Below the pieces are notes generated by a model. The model was not told the DNA's origin. It was given only the letters and a program-made list of their open reading frames with translations, and did no database searches. This document shows, one piece after another, positions 17,288-25,146 of a stretch of 64,000 nucleotides of DNA. The stretch comes from CAJXZP01 sp041563475 (GTDB lineage: Bacteria; Bacteroidota; Bacteroidia; Flavobacteriales_G; Salibacteraceae): contig JBFFMY010000003.1 in NCBI GenBank assembly GCA_041563475.1, positions 1-64,000 on the forward strand. The letters run 5' to 3'. Every line of letters begins with the position of its first letter. Positions within the stretch are counted from its first letter, which is position 1. Position numbers and translations under genes: made by a program.

Positions 17288-19423
17288 GTGATTTGGCTCA
17301 ATTACATCCCTTTGCTACGCTTAATTCTTCCTTTTTCTTCAGGAATTATCTGGGCCTTTTACTTTCCCCAAAAAACAAATTTATGGGTCATAGTACTGTT
17401 GTTCCTAACCGTTCTAAGCCTTCTTGCTTTAATTGAATTCAAACAATTACATGCCAATATTTTTAACCGATGGGTTTTTGGATTATTCGCATTTATCCTC
17501 CTCTTTTTCTTAGGTAATTCTTTTGCCAACTCTACAAATGAGCGGTTTAATCCGAACCATTTTTCCCACTTTTTACATAACGGAAATAAGGTTGGTGCCT
17601 ATATTGGAACAATATCTTCTGAACTAGAACTTAAACCAAATTCCGTAAAGGCAATTCTTGAAATTAAGTCCTTAAAAATAGATTCTAACTGGGTTTCCTG
17701 TACCGGTAAATGCCTTATTTACTTCAAAAAGGACCCCGATTTAAAACTACAATACGGTGATGAAATTGTCTTCACAAGGCAACCTTCTGAAATCAATTCC
17801 CCAACAAATTTTGATGCGTTTAACTACAAGAAGTACTTATCTCATCATTATATTTATGCGCAAGTTTACCTAACAATTTCCGACTATAAACGAATTGGCC
17901 AAAACCCACCTAATATTCTCAAAAAAACAGCTATTAAATGGCGGAATCGGCTTTTATCCAATTACGAGAAATTTGGGATATCTGGGGCAGAACTCGCCAT
18001 TTTGTCGGCTTTAACCTTAGGAAAAAAAGAATCTCTAACGCCCGATTTAAAAACCTCCTATTCTAGTGCTGGAGCTATGCATGTTTTAGCCGTTTCAGGA
18101 TTACATGTTGGAATAATTTTTCTGGTGATGAAATTTTTATTGAGTTGGCTTGATAAATACAAAATAGGGTCAATTATAAAGGCTATTCTTCTTTTAGTAT
18201 CGGTGTGGATATACGCCATTATCACTGGGTTTTCACCCTCCGTAATTCGAGCCGCAACAATGTTTTCTTTCATGATTTTGGCTATTACGATTCAAAAAAA
18301 CAGCAACATTTATAACACACTTGGATTATCGGCATTCGCCATCCTTCTTGTTAAACCATTTATGCTTTTGGAAGTTGGTTTCCAACTCTCCTATCTAGCC
18401 GTAATTGGCATCATTTACATTCACCCCTTCCTATACAACCTATTCAACTTCAAGTATTGGATTGTTAATCAAGCATGGAATATTACGTGCGTTTCAATAG
18501 CCGCCCAATTAACCACCGCACCACTAGGAATATTATATTTTCATCAATTTCCAACATACTTTCTAATCAGCAACTTGCTTATTATACCCGCTGCTTTTTT
18601 GATTATGGGAATATCCATTTTATTCCAATCCCTTTATTTTATTCCATACATGGGCGAAGTAATTTCTTGGGTTTTAAAAAATATTGTTTGGGTATTAAAT
18701 TCATTCGTAATTAAAATTGAACACCTACCCATTTCACTTATTAAAGGGCTAGATATAAGCACGTTTGAAACATGGATATTATATGTGATTATTGCCAGTA
18801 TACTTATTTGGTTAACTACGAGTACCCGTGTTTTTTCTCGTATTTCCCTGTTTGGGATTTTGTTACTTTCTTGTACTCAAACCATTGAAAAATGGAACCA
18901 ATTAAATCAAAAAGAAATAACGTTTTACACTATTGGAAATCATTTCGCAGTGGAATTTAAAAATGGAAATCAAAGCTTCTTTTGGGCCGATTCAAACCTT
19001 CTTTCAAATAAAGAGAAAATGCAATTTCATGTATATCATCATTGGTGGAAAAGGGGCATTTCATCCGGTTTGAATATCAACCAAAAAGCACAACCATTAA
19101 TTCTTGGAAATACTAAAATTTTACCTTTTGATCCAAAAAGGAATTACACAGCAAAGCAGATTCACCTATTCCAGCCAGACATTCTATACTTTAATACCTT
19201 CAAAAATCCAGATTTAGAATCCATGAAAGGAATAGAAAATCAACCTATTATTATTTCAGGGAAAAAAAATTCAAAATTAGTTACGAACCATCTGGAAGAG
19301 TTTTGTAAAACACACCATTGGCAATTTTACAATATGAAATCGGAAGGCGGGATTAAGATTAAGCTGAATGAAGATTACAAACCCGAAAAAATCTACACGG
19401 TAAAAACTTCATTAAAAGAATAA
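17288..19423 (+). CDS. comEC: ComEC/Rec2-type DNA-uptake membrane channel
   Basis: 711 residues starting at a GTG. ComEC forms the inner-membrane channel that imports single-stranded DNA in natural transformation. Two N-terminal membrane segments precede a DUF4131/OB-like periplasmic domain (about 70-220). The competence domain follows (about 230-500) with several helices and the hallmark SSAGAMHVLAVSGLHVGIIF. The C-terminal region (about 520-711) is short and lacks the HxHxDH signature found in ComEC proteins with a metallo-beta-lactamase domain. The 3' end overlaps the convergent MBL gene by 31 bases. Confidence 0.9.
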   Translation: MIWLNYIPLLRLILPFSSGIIWAFYFPQKTNLWVIVLLFLTVLSLLALIEFKQLHANIFNRWVFGLFAFILLFFLGNSFANSTNERFNPNHFSHFLHNGNKVGAYIGTISSELELKPNSVKAILEIKSLKIDSNWVSCTGKCLIYFKKDPDLKLQYGDEIVFTRQPSEINSPTNFDAFNYKKYLSHHYIYAQVYLTISDYKRIGQNPPNILKKTAIKWRNRLLSNYEKFGISGAELAILSALTLGKKESLTPDLKTSYSSAGAMHVLAVSGLHVGIIFLVMKFLLSWLDKYKIGSIIKAILLLVSVWIYAIITGFSPSVIRAATMFSFMILAITIQKNSNIYNTLGLSAFAILLVKPFMLLEVGFQLSYLAVIGIIYIHPFLYNLFNFKYWIVNQAWNITCVSIAAQLTTAPLGILYFHQFPTYFLISNLLIIPAAFLIMGISILFQSLYFIPYMGEVISWVLKNIVWVLNSFVIKIEHLPISLIKGLDISTFETWILYVIIASILIWLTTSTRVFSRISLFGILLLSCTQTIEKWNQLNQKEITFYTIGNHFAVEFKNGNQSFFWADSNLLSNKEKMQFHVYHHWWKRGISSGLNINQKAQPLILGNTKILPFDPKRNYTAKQIHLFQPDILYFNTFKNPDLESMKGIENQPIIISGKKNSKLVTNHLEEFCKTHHWQFYNMKSEGGIKIKLNEDYKPEKIYTVKTSLKE

Positions 19424-20256
19424 GTCTGATCTAATCGAATACCTCGTTCGGTATTCTTTAGTGTACACAATTCGTTTTGATAATCATGCTCAAAGAATAT
19501 CATCATCTCTTGGTCAACTACGGTTTTTAAAAAGGTAGCCTTTTCATCCAGTGTGATCAACGGACGAGTATCATAACCCATTACGTACGGCAAAGGAATA
19601 TGGCCTGCAGAAGGAAGCAAATCAGCCGCAAAAACAATCTTTATTCCCTTATACGTAATATGAGGAATCATTTGTGCATCCGTATGGCCATCTACAAATA
19701 AAACACCAAACCCTAACTCTGTATTCGTTGCAAACCCCGACTCTGGTCGATTTAAAAAATTCAATTGTCCACTTTCTTGAATGGGCAGAATGTTTTCAGC
19801 TAAAAATGAAGCTTTTTCTCTTGGGTTAGGAAGTGTTGCCCATTTCCAATGACGTTCATTACTCCAAAATTTTGCATTTTTAAATGCAGGTATTAACAAC
19901 GTTTTTTCCTTATTCCAAATTATACTTCCACCACAATGATCAAAATGCAAATGTGTTAAAAACACATCCGTTATATCATCTCTATGGAAACCATGTTTAG
20001 CCAAATTTCCGTCCAAAGAATCATCCCCATTCAAGTAAAAATGACCAAAAAATTTGTCATCCTGCTTATCTCCAATTCCATTATCAATTAAAATTAAACG
20101 TTTTCCATCTTCAATTAACATAGAACGCATGGACCAATCACACATGTTGTTTTCATCCGCAGGGTTGGTTCTTTGCCAAAGAGATTTAGGGACAACGCCA
20201 AACATAGCTCCTCCGTCTAATTTGAAATTACCGGTATTTAGAGGATAAATTTTCAT
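19393..20256 (-). CDS. MBL-fold metallo-hydrolase
   Basis: 287 residues. The metal site is HLHFDH at residues 102-107 (HxHxDH), with VDGHTDAQ and FAADLLPSAGH supplying the next His and the bridging Asp, and FEHDYQ the final His. It has the length and layout of the lactonase/aryl-sulfatase-like branch of the metallo-beta-lactamase superfamily; the substrate is unknown. There is no signal peptide, so it is cytoplasmic. Its 3' end overlaps comEC convergently. The start ATG lies 10 bases after the stop of the DUF4924 gene, so the two form an operon with the OmpH-like gene. Confidence 0.88.
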   Translation of the reverse strand: MKIYPLNTGNFKLDGGAMFGVVPKSLWQRTNPADENNMCDWSMRSMLIEDGKRLILIDNGIGDKQDDKFFGHFYLNGDDSLDGNLAKHGFHRDDITDVFLTHLHFDHCGGSIIWNKEKTLLIPAFKNAKFWSNERHWKWATLPNPREKASFLAENILPIQESGQLNFLNRPESGFATNTELGFGVLFVDGHTDAQMIPHITYKGIKIVFAADLLPSAGHIPLPYVMGYDTRPLITLDEKATFLKTVVDQEMMIFFEHDYQNELCTLKNTERGIRLDQTYSFNEVFTV

Positions 20257-20266
20257 GAAAATAGTT

Positions 20267-20812
20267 TTAATTTAAGTTGAACTCGCCACGCTTGGTGAGA
20301 TGATATACTTTCCCTAAATACGCTAAGAAATCCGTAAACGTAATTACAGCTTCTAAAGTCTCAGGGTATATTTCTTCACGCTTCATTTTTAAAGTCATCA
20401 CCCCATACACACCATTAATGGCTAATTCAATAGGATTTAGTGTGGCTCCAGATGATTTTTGAGAAATCTCTACTAAATACGGGTTCGCCTTATCATAAAG
20501 CTTTCGGTATTTATCATTGCTAGGATCTGAAATGAGACTTCTATGTAAATAGGAAAGTTCTCCAATAATTTCAATAAGTTCTTCTAAATGTCCACGATCC
20601 TCAATGTTTTCGTGTTCCATTCTTGAAACCATATCCTTGTACCAGCTCATCAACTCCTCTTTTTCATCCTTTTCCAAAGATGATGGGTCAATGATTGCTG
20701 ATTTTATAAGGTCTAAGTTTAATTGGCAAGAACGAATTACATCCTCCGTATGATACATATACAGAAGATACTCAATAATGTTTTCAGACTTTTTCTTAAC
20801 GGCCTCCAACAT
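20267..20812 (-). CDS. DUF4924 family protein
   Basis: 181 residues, entirely helical in appearance, with the family opening IIEYLLYMYHTEDVIRSC and the later NPIELAINGVYGVMTLKMK segment. DUF4924 is restricted to Bacteroidota and has no known function. There is no signal or membrane segment. It lies two bases downstream of the OmpH-like gene and 10 bases upstream of the MBL gene. Confidence 0.75.
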   Translation of the reverse strand: MLEAVKKKSENIIEYLLYMYHTEDVIRSCQLNLDLIKSAIIDPSSLEKDEKEELMSWYKDMVSRMEHENIEDRGHLEELIEIIGELSYLHRSLISDPSNDKYRKLYDKANPYLVEISQKSSGATLNPIELAINGVYGVMTLKMKREEIYPETLEAVITFTDFLAYLGKVYHLTKRGEFNLN

Positions 20813-20814
20813 CC

Positions 20815-21444
20815 TTAATTAGTTTCAGATTCAACACCTTTAACCTTTTCTTGATATTCGGCATTTAATCCAGTCAAAACTTCCGTGGTAATATCCAAGC
20901 TCTTATCTGCCCATCGTATCACACCTAATTCAGTATTGCTTAAAACCATTTCATAGGGTTTATCAGCACAGTATCTTTCAAGGAAATCATTAATGGCGGC
21001 ATCAATATCACGGTTGTATTGTTGCTCTAGTTCCATAAGTTTACGCGTGTATTCTTCTTGTTTTAATTGAAGTTTTTCTTGTTCTTCATACAATTTTCGC
21101 TCACGTGTTTGCCCTTCAAACTGGGATAAAGAAGCCGCTTCAGCTTGTAATCTTTGAAGATCTGAACGTAATTCAGATTCTTTTTGAAGTAATAAATTTT
21201 TATATTTTAAGGATTGCGCAGTTAGATCATCCGTAAGCTTAGACGCATATTCATAGTTCTTAAAAATAGTATCCGCATCAATCATAGCCACTACCATTGA
21301 TTTGCTATTTGAACTTGGTTTTTCAATTTCAGTACCTACAACCTCTGGTAATGGAACATTTTCCTTTGAATTGCTTTCACATGAACTGATTGCCGCACCA
21401 ATAAAAACGGCAATTATAATCAAATTTATACCTTGTAATTTCAT
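20815..21444 (-). CDS. OmpH/Skp-like lipoprotein
   Basis: 209 residues. The N-terminal signal ends in lipobox ISSC, so the mature protein is lipidated, unlike classical soluble Skp. The body is a long coiled coil (about 70-165) rich in Gln, Glu, Lys and Leu, the OmpH/Skp prong structure, preceded by MVVAMIDADTIFKNYEYAS, which matches the family's first strand. Skp-like chaperones escort outer-membrane proteins through the periplasm; lipid anchoring suggests a membrane-bound variant. Promoter box at 21480-21487. Confidence 0.85.
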   Translation of the reverse strand: MKLQGINLIIIAVFIGAAISSCESNSKENVPLPEVVGTEIEKPSSNSKSMVVAMIDADTIFKNYEYASKLTDDLTAQSLKYKNLLLQKESELRSDLQRLQAEAASLSQFEGQTRERKLYEEQEKLQLKQEEYTRKLMELEQQYNRDIDAAINDFLERYCADKPYEMVLSNTELGVIRWADKSLDITTEVLTGLNAEYQEKVKGVESETN

Positions 21445-21479
21445 AAAATTTCAGCGAGAATCCTCTTTTTAAGTTTCCA

Positions 21480-21487
21480 CAAATGTA
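21480..21487 (-). promoter_or_regulatory. Bacteroidota -7 promoter element for the OmpH-DUF4924-MBL operon
   Basis: Minus-strand TACATTTG lies directly downstream of the terminator at 21504-21529 and 36 bases before the OmpH-like ATG. Confidence 0.5.
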
Positions 21488-21503
21488 ATTTAACCTAACA
21501 AAA

Positions 21504-21529
21504 AAGCCCTCAATAATCATTGAGAGCTT
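21504..21529 (-). terminator. Rho-independent terminator after the 188-residue gene
   Basis: A ten-pair stem with one mismatch (AAGC-C-CTCAAT / ATTGAG-A-GCTT) is followed by six Ts on the minus strand. It precedes the OmpH-operon promoter. Confidence 0.75.
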
Positions 21530-21603
21530 CCTTCATTTTTATGCTTTTTTGGCATTTTAAAACTTCTCCCAATGATTACTTGATTATCAATGGGTTAAAA
21601 TAT

Positions 21604-22170
21604 TTATAACTCAAAAATATTTTTTACGGATTTAATAAATTCCGATTCTTCAGATTTGGGTGATTTATGAGTTTCAGTGGTGTAAAACCCTTTAATATTT
21701 AATGGTTTATCACTATCCCTTCTTATTTCTAATGTAATGGATTCGTTGGTTTCTTCGTTAACGAGATAAAAGAATTCTATCTCAATGTAATTATAGTCAT
21801 GACTAATGGATTCCAATACCGAATCTTTCGGAAAATACCCCTGAGCTAAAAAACTATCTTTTATATAATCTAACAAAAAATAAAAATCATCCTTTGCGTT
21901 GGGCACTGGGTTCGCCAATTCAAAGCTATTATCCTTATAGTTAAATTGAATTAAGTTTTTTCCGCTAAATGAAAGGAAATCTTCCTTTACGATGTTTCGA
22001 ATTTTTTTCGACTCATCACTATAATACCATTTAGTGTAATTAACTTGTTCTAAGGCTGTACGTTCAAGCGGTAACCGTAGATTAGCCTTACTATTACCAT
22101 TCGCCTGACTAGCGCTTTTTACCCGAGGAGAAATGCGGGGTTTTAAATATTCTAAACTTATTGAAAACAT
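21604..22170 (-). CDS. Hypothetical protein
   Basis: 188 residues, no recognised family. There is no signal peptide or clear membrane segment. The N-terminal 35 residues are basic and low in hydrophobicity, and the middle (about 60-160) alternates strand and helix patterns. It is a single-gene unit between the perfect inverted repeat at 22269-22330 and a terminator. Confidence 0.6.
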   Translation of the reverse strand: MFSISLEYLKPRISPRVKSASQANGNSKANLRLPLERTALEQVNYTKWYYSDESKKIRNIVKEDFLSFSGKNLIQFNYKDNSFELANPVPNAKDDFYFLLDYIKDSFLAQGYFPKDSVLESISHDYNYIEIEFFYLVNEETNESITLEIRRDSDKPLNIKGFYTTETHKSPKSEESEFIKSVKNIFEL

Positions 22171-22268
22171 AGTGTGTGGTTTGCAACAAATTAAAATATA
22201 AAGGCAATTATAGGAAGGTCAAAGCGTTTAAAAATAAACCCAATTTTAGGCACATCTTTAACTATTAC

Positions 22269-22330
22269 TTCAAAAACAAGAGAAAGGCCAAAAATCAAAA
22301 TTGATTTTTGGCCTTTCTCTTGTTTTTGAA
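22269..22330 (-). terminator. Perfect 30-bp inverted repeat after the T9SS-domain gene
   Basis: Arms at 22269-22298 and 22301-22330 are perfectly complementary over 30 bases with only two bases between them. Each contains CTTTCTCTTG/GGCC blocks and A/T tracts. It starts six bases after the stop of the minus-strand gene at 22337. A terminator or 3' mRNA-protecting hairpin is the likely role, but it is far longer than other terminators in the window. Confidence 0.7.
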
Positions 22331-22336
22331 ACTATT

Positions 22337-23626
22337 CTAATAAATCACTAAAATGGTTCCGCCATATTGTTGTTGAATACCATTCGGGTCAATCACATTA
22401 GCTTTCCATATAAAAAAGTCACCTGAATTGGGCTGATTCCCATTTACACGTCCGTTCCACATATTTTGTGGGTCACTCGAAGTAAATACCGCCTGGTTGT
22501 TTCTATCATATATAGTTAAAGTAAATTTGAAATACCCTGATTCCAATGCTTTTGGGTACCAATTATCATTAATCCCATCTCCATTCGGACTAAACGTATT
22601 AGGTGCTAATAGATTAAATTCTGTTTCCTGAGTATACTGTTGATGGCTAGAACCAATACACCCATATTTATTTGAAACTCGAAGCACAACCTCATAGTCT
22701 CTTTCCTTGGTAAAGGTATGGGAGAAATTTTCTCCGCTTGAGGATGTTCCATCATTAATAGTCCATTGATAATTTTTTTCACCGATTGAAGCAGCCTTAA
22801 AATAAACCACAGGAATAGAACCATTTTCCAATTTTTCCGCTATACTAAACGTTGCCTCAGGTTTCTGGTTAACGGTAATTTCAATATTATTTGATTTTAA
22901 ACCACTTTCAATTCCCGTTGCGCTAATTTCATATTTTCCTGGTTCTAAATAAGCTACGGTTACATTTTGACCTGTTGAATTTTCTCCATTACCCAGACTC
23001 CAAACAACTTTTTCTTTCAAATTATTTACAAGTGTAACATCTAATTCAACTCCAACACAAATAACCGTGGAATTAGATTTAATAAAAGGTTTTTCAAAAA
23101 GATCTTGTTTCACAACCTCAGTTTTATTTAGCGTTACCGGTGGAACTATAACTTCCATTGATGGCTTTTCATTATCTAGCTTAGGTGATGAATTCGCCTG
23201 TTCGTTAGGAAGATCAGCACTCAATTGTTTCTTTTCATCTGAAGTTGACTTAGAGTTGGCTACCTCTGGAGTTGAAGTTTTAATTGATTCAGGAGTACTA
23301 ACAACATCGTTTTCCACCTTCAAATCACCCTCACTTTTCTCCACTTCTTGAGGAAAGCTTTCTGTTGGAATCTCAACTTGGGAAGCAATTTCCGGTTGAA
23401 TCACAGCGGCTTCAGGATTATCGATGGAGAAATAATACCCCCCGACTACTGCAATCACAACAATTGCGGCACCAACAAACCAGTTTCTATAAAATGGGTT
23501 ACTCATGCCAATAGATTTATCCAAACCCTTTTCAAGTCTAGTCCACGCATGAGCATCATAAGGCACCTCAAAGTCATGGACCGCCTTTTTTATTTGCTCT
23601 TCAAATGGATTTAATTTATTTGCCAT
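22337..23626 (-). CDS. Membrane partner of ECF sigma factor with PKD-like and T9SS type-B C-terminal domains
   Basis: 429 residues from the ATG at 23626, one base after the sigma-factor stop. An upstream TTG-type start inside the sigma gene would add seven residues and is less likely. Layout: a cytoplasmic N-terminus (1-47) with EVPYDAHAWTRLEKGL, a pattern common in Bacteroidota proteins encoded beside ECF sigma factors; one membrane segment (about 48-67); a Ser/Glu/Pro-rich linker (70-175); Ig/PKD-like repeats (about 185-330) with SLGNGENSTG and TINDGTSSSG; then a gliding-motility/T9SS type-B C-terminal domain (about 335-429) with NTFSPNGDGINDNW and IYDRNNQAVF. Role as an anti-sigma or sensor is inferred from position and topology. 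Confidence 0.8.
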   Translation of the reverse strand: MANKLNPFEEQIKKAVHDFEVPYDAHAWTRLEKGLDKSIGMSNPFYRNWFVGAAIVVIAVVGGYYFSIDNPEAAVIQPEIASQVEIPTESFPQEVEKSEGDLKVENDVVSTPESIKTSTPEVANSKSTSDEKKQLSADLPNEQANSSPKLDNEKPSMEVIVPPVTLNKTEVVKQDLFEKPFIKSNSTVICVGVELDVTLVNNLKEKVVWSLGNGENSTGQNVTVAYLEPGKYEISATGIESGLKSNNIEITVNQKPEATFSIAEKLENGSIPVVYFKAASIGEKNYQWTINDGTSSSGENFSHTFTKERDYEVVLRVSNKYGCIGSSHQQYTQETEFNLLAPNTFSPNGDGINDNWYPKALESGYFKFTLTIYDRNNQAVFTSSDPQNMWNGRVNGNQPNSGDFFIWKANVIDPNGIQQQYGGTILVIY

Positions 23627-23627
23627 A

Positions 23628-24191
23628 TCAATCTTGTTCCAATTCAACTAATTTTCTTAAAAGGTTTCGCTTGGCTTTCGATAAATTTGATTTCGAAGTC
23701 CCAACGCTGATATTTAAAATTTCTGCAATTTCATTATGTGAATAATCTTCTATTACATACATATTAAACACCAATCTATAAGCAGGTGAAAGGTTTTGTA
23801 TTTCCTCCATAACCCGCTTGGTTTCTTTGATTAATGTCTTATTCCAAGAAATCTCATTATCTTCTTGGTTGGCTAACCAATCATAGTCCGTAGCATCAAT
23901 AGAAACAAAAATCTTCTTGTTTTTACGTATATGATCAATTGCCGTATTAGACATTATTCGTCTCATCCAACCTTCAAAAGAACCTTCTCCGTTATATTTT
24001 TCAATATTCGAAAACACCTTAATAAACCCAGTTTGAACAACATCTTGCCTTTCATCCCTATCTGAAATGTAACGCATACACACACCACTCATCTTCCCGA
24101 AATACCTTTCGAAAATTTTATTCTGCGCCCTGCGGTCGCCCTTTTTGCATTGTGCAATAATCTCGTTTAAATCCTGAGATGTTTGTTTCAT
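23628..24191 (-). CDS. ECF-type RNA polymerase sigma factor
   Basis: 187 residues. Sigma region 2 (about 10-85) contains the core-binding GFIKVFSNIEKYNGEGSFEGW segment and the following RRIMSNTAIDHIRK. Region 4 (about 120-180) has a helix-turn-helix with DYSHNEIAEILNISVGTSKSNL. Regions 1.1 and 3 are absent, which defines the ECF class. It directs RNA polymerase to a specific regulon; the downstream gene encodes its probable membrane regulator. No TAnnTTTG box is obvious upstream, consistent with self-recognition, though this is not shown. Confidence 0.92.
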   Translation of the reverse strand: MKQTSQDLNEIIAQCKKGDRRAQNKIFERYFGKMSGVCMRYISDRDERQDVVQTGFIKVFSNIEKYNGEGSFEGWMRRIMSNTAIDHIRKNKKIFVSIDATDYDWLANQEDNEISWNKTLIKETKRVMEEIQNLSPAYRLVFNMYVIEDYSHNEIAEILNISVGTSKSNLSKAKRNLLRKLVELEQD

Positions 24192-24350
24192 TAACGTATT
24201 ACTGATATCTTAAACGCAATCTTATAATTTGGTTGCTTTCAAATCACTGAAATCAAGTATTTTTTTTCACAAGTTAATCCCCCATAAAACCTCAAACAAT
24301 TTTTTTTATTTTTACGTGAAATCAATTTATACTAATTAAACTAAATTATC

Positions 24351-25040
24351 ATGAATAAACTTACAGCAGAATTTATTGGAACCTTCTGGCTTGTTTTAGG
24401 AGGGTGTGGAAGCGCTGTTCTAGCTGCAGGCTACCCAGAACTAGGCATAGGTTTTGCTGGTGTGGCTTTAGCATTTGGGTTAACTGTTTTAACTGGAGCT
24501 TACGCCCTAGGACATATTTCAGGAGGGCATTTTAATCCAGCCGTTTCCATAGGGTTATGGGCTGGAGGCAGATTTGAATCCAAAGATTTACCTGGGTATA
24601 TTATCTCTCAAGTTCTTGGCGGCCTAGTTGGGGCTGCAGTACTCTATGTTATTGCAAGCGGTGCATCTGAATTCAGTCTTGAAGGTGGTTTCGCCTCAAA
24701 CGGATATGGTGATCTATCACCAGGGGGGTATTCTATGACCGCGGCACTTGTTACCGAAGTTGTTATGACATTCATGTTTTTGATCGTAATCCTAGGTGCA
24801 ACGCATAAAAATGCGGCAGCAGGTTTTGGTGGTATGGCTATTGGCTTGGCCTTAACCCTTATTCATCTAATAAGCATCCCTGTTACCAATACTTCTGTTA
24901 ATCCTGCCAGAAGTACCTCTCAAGCCATTTTTGCTGGAGGAGATTATTTAGGCCAATTATGGTTGTTTTGGGTAGCCCCAATAGTTGGAGCTATATTGGC
25001 TGGAATAGTATACAAAATGATGGCTCCAAACAAAGAATAA
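24351..25040 (+). CDS. aqpZ: Aquaporin Z family water channel
   Basis: 229 residues with six membrane helices and both half-helix motifs: HFNPAVS (about residue 62) and NTSVNPARS (about residue 184). The first residues MNKLTAEFIGTFWLVLGGCG match AqpZ. The Asn-Thr-Ser before the second NPA and the Ala/Arg after it fit a water-selective rather than glycerol-type channel. It sits divergent from the ECF sigma gene and has no operon partner. Confidence 0.93.
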   Translation: MNKLTAEFIGTFWLVLGGCGSAVLAAGYPELGIGFAGVALAFGLTVLTGAYALGHISGGHFNPAVSIGLWAGGRFESKDLPGYIISQVLGGLVGAAVLYVIASGASEFSLEGGFASNGYGDLSPGGYSMTAALVTEVVMTFMFLIVILGATHKNAAAGFGGMAIGLALTLIHLISIPVTNTSVNPARSTSQAIFAGGDYLGQLWLFWVAPIVGAILAGIVYKMMAPNKE

Positions 25041-25093
25041 TATTTTTTTCTAGAATAATTTTTGAAGGAGAATCATGACTGAATTTCCTTTTT

Positions 25094-25127
25094 TTTGTGT
25101 CAAATCTTATTGAAAACCGTACTTTTG
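25094..25127 (+). promoter_or_regulatory. Promoter for purB (-33 and -7)
   Basis: TTTG (25094-25097), a 22-base spacer, then TACTTTTG (25120-25127). The ATG is 20 bases after the -7 box. Confidence 0.6.
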
Positions 25128-25146
25128 CAGCTCAAAATTTTCAAGA

